A stretch of DNA of 7,602 nucleotides from Syntrophaceae bacterium (GTDB lineage Bacteria > Desulfobacterota > Syntrophorhabdia > Syntrophorhabdales > WCHB1-27): the NCBI GenBank assembly GCA_003165115.1, contig PLSJ01000275.1, positions 202 to 7,803 on the forward strand. Direction: 5' to 3'. The notes beneath the pieces are model-generated. The model did no database searches, had not been told where the DNA came from, and was given only the letters and a program-made list of their open reading frames with translations. Within the stretch, counting starts at the first letter, position 1, and every line of letters begins with the position of its first letter. This document shows positions 1 through 5,782 of the stretch, piece after piece. The position numbers and the translations under genes are program-made.

Positions 1-345
1 TGGGCTCAGGGCGAGGGTAAGGTTTTCGAGAAAGAGGCCCACCCCCAGCGCCGTAATGATCGCCGATACCCTGGGCGCCTGACGCAGCGGTTTATAGGCG
101 AGCCGCTCGATGGTCACGCCCAGGAGGGCCGTGCCCAGCATGCTCGCGATGAGGGTCGGGATAAAAGAAAGCTTCAGGAACACCACGGAGAGAAAACAGA
201 GAAAGGCGCCCACCATGAAAAGATCGCCGTGGGCGAAATTGATCATGGTGAGGATGCCGTAGACCATGGTATAGCCCAGGGCGATGAGGGCATAGATGCT
301 CCCGAGCTGGGCCGCGTTCAACACCTGTTGCAGAAGGTAGCTCAT
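1..345 (-). CDS. livH: Branched-chain amino acid ABC transporter permease, LivH type (partial, N-terminal 115 residues)
   Basis: This is the inner-membrane permease of a LivFGHMJ-type ABC importer, which takes up branched-chain amino acids or related small carboxylates. The gene starts at the ATG ending at 345 and stays open to base 1, so only 115 residues of a family usually near 290-300 aa are visible. The N-terminus carries the LivH hallmark: a first hydrophobic helix with GSIYALIALGYTMVYG (residues 15-30), then INFAHGD (35-41) and a further hydrophobic segment. The later RLAYKPLR (81-88) and SAIITALGVGLFLEN stretch (94-108) are also typical of LivH. The start has only a weak Shine-Dalgarno (GGA, six bases before ATG). 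It lies 61 nt downstream of the binding-protein gene, consistent with co-transcription; livM, livG and livF would be expected further left, outside the window. The family is secure. The actual substrate cannot be read from this sequence. Confidence 0.93.
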   Translation of the reverse strand, partial: MSYLLQQVLNAAQLGSIYALIALGYTMVYGILTMINFAHGDLFMVGAFLCFLSVVFLKLSFIPTLIASMLGTALLGVTIERLAYKPLRQAPRVSAIITALGVGLFLENLTLALSP

Positions 346-380
346 CGAAAATCCGGGTCCGTGTCACGTCTTGCGCCCAG

Positions 381-401
381 GGCCGCGCTCCCCCGCAGGC
401 C
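381..401 (-). promoter_or_regulatory. Intercistronic stem-loop between binding-protein and permease genes
   Basis: In the 61-nt gap between the binding-protein stop and the livH start, GGCC/GGCC and GCG/CGC arms close a 6-nt loop with one bulged base. There is no T-run, so it is not a classical terminator. In ABC importers a stem-loop just after the binding-protein gene often protects the upstream mRNA and gives more binding protein than permease. That role is an inference here; short GC-rich hairpins also arise by chance in DNA of this composition. Confidence 0.3.
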
Positions 402-406
402 ACTGC

Positions 407-1573
407 TCATGGGTTCGCGTTGGAGAAGTAGACAAAACCGCCGTCCTTGATCCTGAGGATCACGGCGCTCTTTACAGGGTCGGACGAGCCTTCCCTGAAC
501 TGCATGTCGCCGGTCACCCCTTCGTACTTCTGTATCCTGGCGAGGGCATCCCTCACGGCCTGCCGGTCGATCTTGCCGGCCTCGCCCACCGCCTGCCTCA
601 AGAGACCAAAGGAATCGTAGGTCAGGGCGGCCACGTCGTCGGGCATGCCGCCGTAGGCCGTCTTGTAGGCCTGGATAAACCTTCTCGCCACCGGGGCCGC
701 CGTATCGGGTGCGTAGTGCGTGCTGAAGTAGTACCCTTCGCAGTCTTTGCCGCACAGCTTGATCAGCTCCTGGCTTCCCCAGGAGTCGCTTCCGAGGAAA
801 GGCACCTTGATGGCCAGTCTCTTGGCCTGCTGGATCTGGAGCGGGACCTCGCTGTAATAGTTCGGAAGGAAAACGACGTCGGGATCGGCCTTCTTCATCT
901 TGGTAAGCTGCGCGGAGAAGTCCCTGTCGTTGGTCGTATAGGTTTCGAAGGCGACGACTTTCCCCCCGTTCTGCTCGAAGGTCGCCTTGAAAAACTCCGC
1001 GATCCCCTTGTTGTAATCGGATGCGACGTCGTAGAGGACGGCGGCCTTCCGCGCCTTCAGGCTGTCGGCGGCGAAGCGGGCCAGCACGCGTCCCTGGAAG
1101 GGGTCGATGAAGCAGGCCCGGAAGACGTATTTCTTCGGCGCCCCCGTGCGCGCGTCGACGGTCGTCTTGGGGTTTGTGGACCAGGGCGTGATGAGGAGGA
1201 CTTTCGAGCCCTCCGCTATCTCCGAGGCAGGGATGGCGTACCGGGTCGCGTTGGGGCCTATGATCGCGACCACTTTCTGCTGCGTGATCAGCTTCTGGGC
1301 CGCGGAAGCCGACTGGTCGGCCTTTCCCGCGTTGTCCTCGATGAAAAGCTCCACCTTGTAGCGCTTATCGCCCGCCTGTATGCCGCCGGCGTCGTTCATT
1401 TCCTTCACCGCCAGTTGCGCGGCCTTCTTGCAGGATTCGCCCACGGCCGGCATATCGCCCGTCAATTCGGCGATAACCCCCACCCTGATCGTGGTGGGAC
1501 TCTTCTCACCGCAGCCCGCCACACCCAGAGCGGTCAGAACGCAGATGCACCACATAAGGCCGGCCCTCTTCAT
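407..1573 (-). CDS. ABC transporter substrate-binding lipoprotein, LivJ/LivK (Peripla_BP_6) family
   Basis: This is the extracytoplasmic solute-binding component of a branched-chain amino acid-type importer, presumably serving the LivH permease encoded just downstream. I chose the ATG ending at 1573, giving 388 aa. It has GAGGAG six bases upstream and yields a clean lipoprotein signal: Lys-Arg, a hydrophobic core, then lipobox VAGC with Cys21 as the lipidation site. An in-frame ATG seven codons upstream would place acidic residues before the signal and is unlikely. The mature part begins IRVGVIAELTGDMPAVGE, continues with AAQLAVKEMNDAGGI and an IIGPNATRYAIPASEIAE segment, then ITPWSTNP, all type I periplasmic-binding-protein landmarks in the usual order. 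Length is normal. Ligands in this family include Leu/Ile/Val, other amino acids, amides, urea and aromatic acids, and the sequence does not settle which applies. A separate promoter lies upstream. Confidence 0.92.
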   Translation of the reverse strand: MKRAGLMWCICVLTALGVAGCGEKSPTTIRVGVIAELTGDMPAVGESCKKAAQLAVKEMNDAGGIQAGDKRYKVELFIEDNAGKADQSASAAQKLITQQKVVAIIGPNATRYAIPASEIAEGSKVLLITPWSTNPKTTVDARTGAPKKYVFRACFIDPFQGRVLARFAADSLKARKAAVLYDVASDYNKGIAEFFKATFEQNGGKVVAFETYTTNDRDFSAQLTKMKKADPDVVFLPNYYSEVPLQIQQAKRLAIKVPFLGSDSWGSQELIKLCGKDCEGYYFSTHYAPDTAAPVARRFIQAYKTAYGGMPDDVAALTYDSFGLLRQAVGEAGKIDRQAVRDALARIQKYEGVTGDMQFREGSSDPVKSAVILRIKDGGFVYFSNANP

Positions 1574-1627
1574 GACGATCTCCTCTTCAGCCAACAGTCG
1601 GTTTTTCCGTTTTTGTGCCGCGGGCTT

Positions 1628-1657
1628 ATAATAGCAAAGAAGAAGTGGAAATGTCCA
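1628..1657 (-). promoter_or_regulatory. Putative sigma-70 promoter for the liv genes
   Basis: On the minus strand a -35 box TGGACA (1652-1657, 5/6 to TTGACA) and a -10 box TATTAT (1628-1633, 5/6 to TATAAT) are separated by 18 bp. They lie in the gap between the der stop and the binding-protein start. Transcription would begin near 1621 and leave a leader of about 48 nt carrying the GAGGAG ribosome site. This suggests the liv genes are transcribed independently of the der operon. Confidence 0.5.
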
Positions 1658-1659
1658 CT
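1644..1659 (-). repeat. Inverted repeat AGTGGA-N4-TCCACT at the der/liv junction
   Basis: A perfect 6-bp inverted repeat with a 4-nt loop lies four bases beyond the der stop codon and covers the -35 box of the liv promoter. Read as RNA on the minus strand it extends with wobble pairs to about ten base pairs and is followed by a pyrimidine-rich TTCTTCTTT stretch. It could therefore be a weak terminator of the der operon. It could equally be an operator, since a protein bound there would block the -35 element. Sequence alone does not choose between these. Confidence 0.4.
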
Positions 1660-1663
1660 CCCT

Positions 1664-2965
1664 TTACCTCTTCCTGAAAAGGAGCCTTATGGGTGTGCCC
1701 TTAAAGCCGTAAGCGTCCCGCAGCGCGTTTTCGAGATACCTTTTGTAGTGCTCGGGAATATGCTCGGGGTAATTCAGGAAGAGGATGAACGTGGGGGGCA
1801 CCGACTTGAGCTGGCTCACATAGAAGATCTTCACCTGCTTCCCTTCCGCCATGGGGGGACTCAGCCTCCGGGTGAACCCCTCGAAGGCCCTGTTCAGCTT
1901 CGGCGTGGATATCCTCGTCGTGAGCTGCTCGTAGATCGTGGTATCCACGTCGAGTATGTTTTCCACGTGCTCCCCCGTGAGGGCCGAGGTGAAGATGACC
2001 GGCGCGAAGTCCGCGTGGGGGAGACGCTGCCTGACCATCTTGCGGTACTCTTCCTGGGTGACGTCGCGGTCCATCAGGTCCTGCTTGTTCACCACGATCC
2101 CGATCCCCTTGCCCGCCGAGACGATGAAATGGGCGATGGTCCCGTCCTGGTGGCCGATCCCGATCTGCCCGTCGATGACGAGATTGACCACATCCGCCCG
2201 CTCGATGCTCCGCAGGGCGCTCGACACCGAGTACTCCTCTACTTTCTCGGAAATCCTGCTCTTTTTCCTCAAGCCGGCGGTGTCGATTACCGTGAACGTC
2301 TTCCCCTCGAACCGGATGACGGAATCGATCGCGTCCCTCGTCGTCCCCGGCACGTCGCTCACGATCATGCGGTTCGAGCCGAGGAGCCTGTTCACGAGGG
2401 ACGATTTGCCTGTGTTCGGTCTGCCCACGACGGCGATCTTTATGCCCTGGGCGGTCTCTTCCTCCGGCCCCGCACCGCTTATCCGGGCGATGTCTTCGAG
2501 GAGGTCGCCCACGCCGAGCCCGTGGGCGGCGCTGACGGGATAGAGCTTGTCGGTGCCCAACCGGTAAAATTCGGCGATCTCCGCCTCCCGCTTCTGTGAA
2601 TCCACCTTGTTGACGACGTAGAAGACGGGCTTGCTGTAGCGGCGCAGGATCGACGCTATCTCGTGGTCTTCGGGCAGAAGGCCGTCGCGCGCGTCGAGGA
2701 GAAATATGATGATCGACGACTCCTCCACGGCCCCATAGATCTGCTCCTTCACGAGGGACGTGATCTTCTCGTCGCCCTCCGGCTCGAAACCCCCCGTATC
2801 GACGACCATGAAGGATTTACCCGCAAAATCGAACTCGCCGTAGTTACGGTCCCTCGTGACGCCGGGGATATCCTCGGTGATGGCCTTCCTGCGGCCGATG
2901 ATGCGGTTGAAGAGGGTGGATTTCCCCACATTCGGCCTTCCCACGATGCTCACGATCGGTTTCAT
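1664..2965 (-). CDS. der: GTPase Der (EngA), ribosome assembly factor
   Basis: Der is a tandem-GTPase protein needed for 50S ribosomal subunit maturation, essential in most bacteria. The 433 aa show the full architecture. G domain 1 has P-loop GRPNVGKS (9-16), GVTRD (35-39), DTGG (56-59) and NKVD (119-122). G domain 2 has GRPNTGKS (181-188), PGTTRD (206-211), DTAG (228-231), NKQD (293-296) and SALTG (327-331). The C-terminal KH-like domain ends with the family signature YKRYLENALRD and KGTPIRLLFRKR. Length is typical. In domain 2 the usual NKWD appears as NKQD, which still meets the NKxD guanine-specificity rule. The start ATG overlaps the stop of the MFS gene by four bases (ATGA). A GGAGGG sequence nine bases upstream, inside the MFS coding region, serves as ribosome site. 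Der therefore appears to be the last, translationally coupled gene of a Nudix-MFS-der operon. Confidence 0.97.
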   Translation of the reverse strand: MKPIVSIVGRPNVGKSTLFNRIIGRRKAITEDIPGVTRDRNYGEFDFAGKSFMVVDTGGFEPEGDEKITSLVKEQIYGAVEESSIIIFLLDARDGLLPEDHEIASILRRYSKPVFYVVNKVDSQKREAEIAEFYRLGTDKLYPVSAAHGLGVGDLLEDIARISGAGPEEETAQGIKIAVVGRPNTGKSSLVNRLLGSNRMIVSDVPGTTRDAIDSVIRFEGKTFTVIDTAGLRKKSRISEKVEEYSVSSALRSIERADVVNLVIDGQIGIGHQDGTIAHFIVSAGKGIGIVVNKQDLMDRDVTQEEYRKMVRQRLPHADFAPVIFTSALTGEHVENILDVDTTIYEQLTTRISTPKLNRAFEGFTRRLSPPMAEGKQVKIFYVSQLKSVPPTFILFLNYPEHIPEHYKRYLENALRDAYGFKGTPIRLLFRKR

Positions 2966-4137
2966 GTGGCTGCGCCCTCCCTGGGCGGATATTTGAACAT
3001 CAGGCCGAGCGCCAGCCCGGCGACGGGCAGTATGCCGATCGATTTGAGGGCGATATCGACGCCCGCGTGGTCGGCGATCACTCCGAGGAGCGTCACGCCC
3101 ACGCCACCGGCCCCGATCGCGAACCCCGTCATGAGACCGGAGGCCATACCCAGGTTTCTCGGAAGGAGCTTCTGGGCCATGACCACGGTGACGGAAAAGC
3201 TCGAAACGAGCACGGCCCCAAGCAGGAAAAACACGACGAAGAGCAGATCGCCCTTGACCAGGAAAATAAGGGGGAAGCCGAGGGCGGTCAGGACCATGCT
3301 CATCCGCAGCTCAAGCATGTGCCCCCACCTGTCGGCAACCGGCGCCCCCACGAGCGTGCCCAGGGCGCCCCCGACGAGGAACGTGCTTACCAGTTTTCCC
3401 GCATACACGGGATCGCCTTTGAGAAAACCGATAAAATAGAAGGGGATATATGCCACGAGCCCGAGCTGGATCCATGAGCGCATGACCACCACGCAGATGG
3501 TCATGGTGAGGGCGCTGTAGGCGCCCTTGGCCGCGGCACGCCCCGGTGCCCCACCGGTCCCCATGCCGGGCCCCGCCGCAGGGCGGGCCACGGCCTTTCT
3601 CAGAACGATAAGGGCCGCGGTGTACAAGACCGCGGGGATCGCGACGAAGGGCAATGATGCGAAGCCGAAGCGGGAGATGGTCCACAGGGCGAGCATCAGC
3701 CCCAGGGCGAAGCCGAGGTTGCCCCCCACCGAAAAGACCGACATGCCGGTGGCGGGCCGGTCACCCGTAAACGAGGCCGCCGTCTTGTATGCTTCGACGT
3801 GATATGACGCGATGCCGAGACCGCTGACGGCCACGAGGGCGAGGACAGGCAGATAGTGCGACGGCAGGGAGATCAGCGAGAAGCCCACACCCGCGGCCAT
3901 TATGCCGAGGGGCAGCAAAAATGCCTGCTCCTTTTTATCCGAGAACAGCCCGAACAGGGGTTGGAGGACCGAAGAGGAGAGGTTGGCAACGACCAGGATA
4001 AGGCCCGTCATGGCATAGTCGAGGGCAAGATGTTCCTTGAGGAAGGGAAGTATCGCCGGCAGGGCCCCCTGGTAGACATCCACCGTCAGGTGGCCCAGCG
4101 AGAGAAAGAGCAGCACCTTCATGTTGAGGGGCTTCAT
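2962..4137 (-). CDS. MFS transporter, fosmidomycin-resistance (Fsr)-like, 12 TM
   Basis: This is an inner-membrane major facilitator, probably a drug or metabolite efflux protein. With the start used here it is 391 aa with about twelve hydrophobic segments in two halves. A central cytoplasmic loop rich in Ala, Gly and Pro (about residues 182-205) separates them. Features recalling Fsr are LSLGHLTVDVYQGALPAILPFL at the N-terminus in place of the Fsr SLSHLLND start, FSVGGNLGFALG, a motif-A-like GAPVADRWG between TM8 and TM9 (264-272), and AQKLLPRNLGMASGL followed by GVIADHAG. The first motif A (GLFSDKKEQ, 63-71) is degenerate, and the Fsr FHPE region reads YHVEAYK (112-118). I preferred the ATG ending at 4137 because it forms an ATGA overlap with the Nudix stop, as repeated at der. 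An in-frame ATG ending at 4176 has a better ribosome site (GGGGAG four bases upstream), and one ending at 4188 is also possible. Substrate unknown. Confidence 0.85.
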   Translation of the reverse strand: MKPLNMKVLLFLSLGHLTVDVYQGALPAILPFLKEHLALDYAMTGLILVVANLSSSVLQPLFGLFSDKKEQAFLLPLGIMAAGVGFSLISLPSHYLPVLALVAVSGLGIASYHVEAYKTAASFTGDRPATGMSVFSVGGNLGFALGLMLALWTISRFGFASLPFVAIPAVLYTAALIVLRKAVARPAAGPGMGTGGAPGRAAAKGAYSALTMTICVVVMRSWIQLGLVAYIPFYFIGFLKGDPVYAGKLVSTFLVGGALGTLVGAPVADRWGHMLELRMSMVLTALGFPLIFLVKGDLLFVVFFLLGAVLVSSFSVTVVMAQKLLPRNLGMASGLMTGFAIGAGGVGVTLLGVIADHAGVDIALKSIGILPVAGLALGLMFKYPPREGAAT

Positions 4138-4685
4138 CCTGCGAGGATCTGCCTGAGTTGCAGCAGCAGCTTGCATGTGGCTCCCCATATCCTTTCGCCT
4201 TCGTAGTAGATTACGGGAGCGGGCACGCTCTTGCCCTGGTGCTCCGCCGCTACAGTCCCGGGCTCATGATCCATCAGGTAGCGGAAAGGCAGGTAGATAA
4301 GGTGATGCACCTCATCGGGGTTGATCTTGAAGTCATAGGGGTAGGGTATGAGGCCCACGTAAGGGGTGATCACGAACCCGGTCAGGGTCTTCATATCGTC
4401 CAGGCGGCCGACGATCTGGATGTCGTCCGGCTTAAGGCCGATCTCCTCGCCGCATTCCCGTATCGCCGTCCGCACCGTCTCCCGATCGTCCTCCTCGTAC
4501 ATGCCCCCCGGAAACGAGATCTCTCCCTTGTGGTACGTTAAGGTGGTCGTTCTTTTCGTCAGGAGGATAAGGGTATCGTCGCCGTCGGGGGCAAGAGGTA
4601 TGAGCACGGACGCCCTCGTCCCCGCTTCGGAATGCAGGGAAGAGGGGCTGTAGGCGGCCAATTTCTGCTTCAGTCGCGGAATCAT
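4134..4685 (-). CDS. Nudix hydrolase, CoA pyrophosphatase (NudL/YeaB) type
   Basis: It is predicted to cleave coenzyme A or its derivatives to 4'-phosphopantetheine and 3',5'-ADP in the cytoplasm, a housekeeping or CoA-turnover role. The 183-aa protein has the signature that marks the CoA-pyrophosphatase branch ahead of the Nudix box, LLTKRTTTLTYHKGEISFPGG (residues 41-61). The metal-binding half REx2EExGL follows at 76-84. The first half of the box lacks the canonical G-x5-E spacing, as I recall is usual in this branch. A second branch-typical element, RIWGATCKLL, lies close to the C-terminus. Length fits the family. The ATG ending at 4685 has no Shine-Dalgarno, and the only promoter-like sequence ends five bases before it, so initiation may be leaderless. 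Its stop overlaps the MFS start (ATGA). Family assignment is firm; the exact substrate is inferred. Confidence 0.92.
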   Translation of the reverse strand: MIPRLKQKLAAYSPSSLHSEAGTRASVLIPLAPDGDDTLILLTKRTTTLTYHKGEISFPGGMYEEDDRETVRTAIRECGEEIGLKPDDIQIVGRLDDMKTLTGFVITPYVGLIPYPYDFKINPDEVHHLIYLPFRYLMDHEPGTVAAEHQGKSVPAPVIYYEGERIWGATCKLLLQLRQILAG

Positions 4686-4690
4686 TGCTT

Positions 4691-4719
4691 ATTGTAACAG
4701 GTTGGGGCCGGGTAATCAA
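4691..4719 (-). promoter_or_regulatory. Putative sigma-70 promoter of the Nudix-MFS-der operon
   Basis: On the minus strand, -35 TTGATT (4714-4719, 4/6) and -10 TACAAT (4691-4696, 5/6) are separated by exactly 17 bp. Only five bases lie between the -10 box and the ATG, so the predicted transcription start falls on or next to the start codon. No Shine-Dalgarno precedes the ATG, which agrees with a leaderless transcript. The promoter sits in the 82-nt gap after the zinc-ribbon gene. Confidence 0.5.
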
Positions 4720-4767
4720 CCGGGGGCCGCACGGCCGGCTGAAGTTCGCAAGGCCCTACCCTCCTCT

Positions 4768-5040
4768 TTAGCCGCACCTCCGCTCTTCCGTCGCTTCCGG
4801 GAGGCAGTCTTCACACACCCATCCTTCGGCAAGCTCCTCGGCGCCCGCTATCGGCCTGATCCGGAGGCAGCCGATGCACCTTATTTCCTTCACCCCGGCA
4901 GCCATGAGCTGCACTTTCCTCGGCAAAGGCTCTTTTCGCAGGACGAGGGTCCTGTCCTGAAGCTCCGGATCGGGCGGCTCCATTTCCCCGGATTCCCGCT
5001 CTTCGTCAAGACGCCTGGCCGCATGTTTTTCTCTTCCCAT
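4768..5040 (-). CDS. Small zinc-ribbon-like protein, function unknown (90 aa)
   Basis: I do not recognise the family. The N-terminal half (residues 1-45) is highly charged and proline-containing, probably flexible. The C-terminal half holds two CxxC knuckles, CIGC (55-58) and CEDC (76-79), separated by 17 residues, with a further Cys89 near the end. This is a classic four-cysteine zinc site. From memory, the 17-residue spacing equals that of DksA/TraR zinc fingers, but the surrounding residues (LRIRPIAGAEELAEGWV) are not clearly DksA-like, and the coiled-coil arm of DksA is absent. I chose the ATG ending at 5040 because AGGTGA lies five bases upstream; an in-frame ATG 22 codons earlier adds an uncharacteristic segment without a ribosome site. 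A TATAAG sequence occurs upstream without a convincing -35 partner. The gene precedes the Nudix operon by 82 nt in the same direction. Confidence 0.65.
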   Translation of the reverse strand: MGREKHAARRLDEERESGEMEPPDPELQDRTLVLRKEPLPRKVQLMAAGVKEIRCIGCLRIRPIAGAEELAEGWVCEDCLPEATEERRCG

Positions 5041-5409
5041 TATGTCACCTATCCTTATAGTAGTACCGCACGACGCCGCGAGCACGCCGGTGAGCGAAGA
5101 AAGCATACAAGATGAAGATTACAGGCAGATTAAGGGGAGATTAGAATCCTCTCATCTGTTTCACCCGTGTGCCTTCTTTTGCATATCGCCGATCCTCTTA
5201 ACGTCGTCAGGAATTCCGAAAAGGTTACACAGAGAGGGCAGAAACCTGCGAGGGAAACGCTCTTCACGGCGCTTTCCCCCTCTTGTAACCTTTTCGGAAT
5301 TCCTGACGACTTATGGTGTGGTAAGGATGAGTGGCGTGGAGGACTTGTACAGGCACCCACGCCGATCGGGTCTTTCGCTCACGAAAACGGTTTGGCATAA
5401 GGAGGATTT
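5041..5409. other. Divergent intergenic region (about 370 nt) with palindromic element
   Basis: This gap separates the leftward cluster (zinc-ribbon gene onward) from the rightward genes, so promoters for both sides should lie here. I could not find a convincing -35/-10 pair on either strand. Its main content is the 108-nt inverted-repeat element at 5203-5310. To the right of it a weaker hairpin pairs GGCGTGG (5333-5339) with CCACGCC (5357-5363), and a small TTTCG-CTCA-CGAAA hairpin lies at 5373-5386. Open frames crossing the region change across the arms and carry no recognisable domain, so I treat it as non-coding. Confidence 0.6.
5203..5310. repeat. 108-nt element with perfect 27-bp inverted arms
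   Basis: The arms 5203-5229 and 5284-5310 are exact reverse complements over 27 bases. Each contains the 8-bp palindrome GGAATTCC. The 54-nt spacer contains a second hairpin: GGGAAACGC (5252-5260) pairs with GCG and TTTCCC (5269-5278, one bulged C) around an 8-nt loop. The whole unit could fold as one long stem-loop in RNA or extrude as a cruciform in DNA. It has no T-run on either strand as needed for a standard terminator. No transposase frame or obvious target duplication accompanies it. Candidates are a dispersed palindromic (REP/BIME or MITE-like) element, a bidirectional RNA-processing or termination structure, or a protein-binding site serving both divergent genes. Confidence 0.9.
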
Positions 5410-5703
5410 ATGGGCACAAGTGACGGCGAGGGAAAGCAGGGCCGCCGACGCGCGGGAGCCGCATGCGACGGGGACGAGGGCCGCGACCACACCCCTTTCT
5501 TCGAGGTAAGCAAGATAGTGGAGTCACCGGACATGCTGAAGGGCTGGGTCGAATGGTTCAAGAAGCTCAACATCCCCTGCGCGGTGATGAAAACCGGTGG
5601 CGGGTACGTCCTCTTGCGGAAAGGCAAGGAGGTCGGGCGGACCAGGTCCAAGAATTCGTCCGGGCTGATAGCGCAGAATATAGTCTACTCCTTCGGGATA
5701 TAG
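5410..5703 (+). CDS. Hypothetical 97-aa protein with strong ribosome site
   Basis: I do not recognise this protein. AAGGAGG four bases before the ATG is close to an ideal Shine-Dalgarno and supports real translation. The first 28 residues are Gly-, Arg- and Asp-rich and look disordered. From Phe30 onward a compact domain seems to begin: EVSKIVESPDMLKGWVEWF (32-50) would be helical, then LNIPCAVMKTGG and YVLLRKGKEVGRT suggest a pair of beta strands with a glycine turn, followed by a short C-terminal strand ending IVYSFGI. There is no signal peptide, no membrane segment and no cysteine pair. It lies 79 nt upstream of the barrel gene in the same direction, with one arm of an inverted repeat between them, and may share its transcript. 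Base composition resembles that of its neighbours. Confidence 0.7.
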   Translation: MGTSDGEGKQGRRRAGAACDGDEGRDHTPFFEVSKIVESPDMLKGWVEWFKKLNIPCAVMKTGGGYVLLRKGKEVGRTRSKNSSGLIAQNIVYSFGI

Positions 5704-5741
5704 CCGCCCGAAGCGGTGAAGGGCCGTAAGGACAAAGAAAG

Positions 5742-5767
5742 AAGGGCCTGAAGGGTAAGTGAGCGGT
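5742..5767 (+). repeat. Left copy of inverted repeat flanking the barrel gene
   Basis: This 26-nt sequence is the reverse complement of 6471-6496 at 25 of 26 positions; the inner 21 (5747-5767) match perfectly. It lies in the leader of the outer-membrane-protein gene and ends three bases before its AGGAGGAG ribosome site. In the mRNA it could pair with the copy beyond the stop codon. GAAGGGCC also occurs as a short direct repeat at 5718-5725 and 5741-5748. Confidence 0.85.
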
Positions 5768-5782
5768 ACAAGGAGGAGATGA

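Noticed and set aside
371..2599. 742-codon open frame on the plus strand
   Set aside because: It lies antisense to the binding-protein and der genes, whose family motifs are unmistakable. GC-rich codon use on one strand leaves long stop-free shadows on the other.
4726..4742. GC-rich hairpin after the zinc-ribbon gene as terminator
   Set aside because: GGCCG/CGGCC arms leave only a two-base loop and no T-run follows; composition alone explains it.
5332..5349. Possible sigma-54 promoter (TGGC followed by TTG)
   Set aside because: The GC element is displaced by two bases from the strict -24/-12 spacing and the conserved CACG part is missing.
5130..5360. Open frames on both strands running through the 108-nt inverted repeat
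   Set aside because: They translate the two arms as repeat-derived peptides, lack a good ribosome site and domain, and exist because the perfect arms happen to be stop-free.
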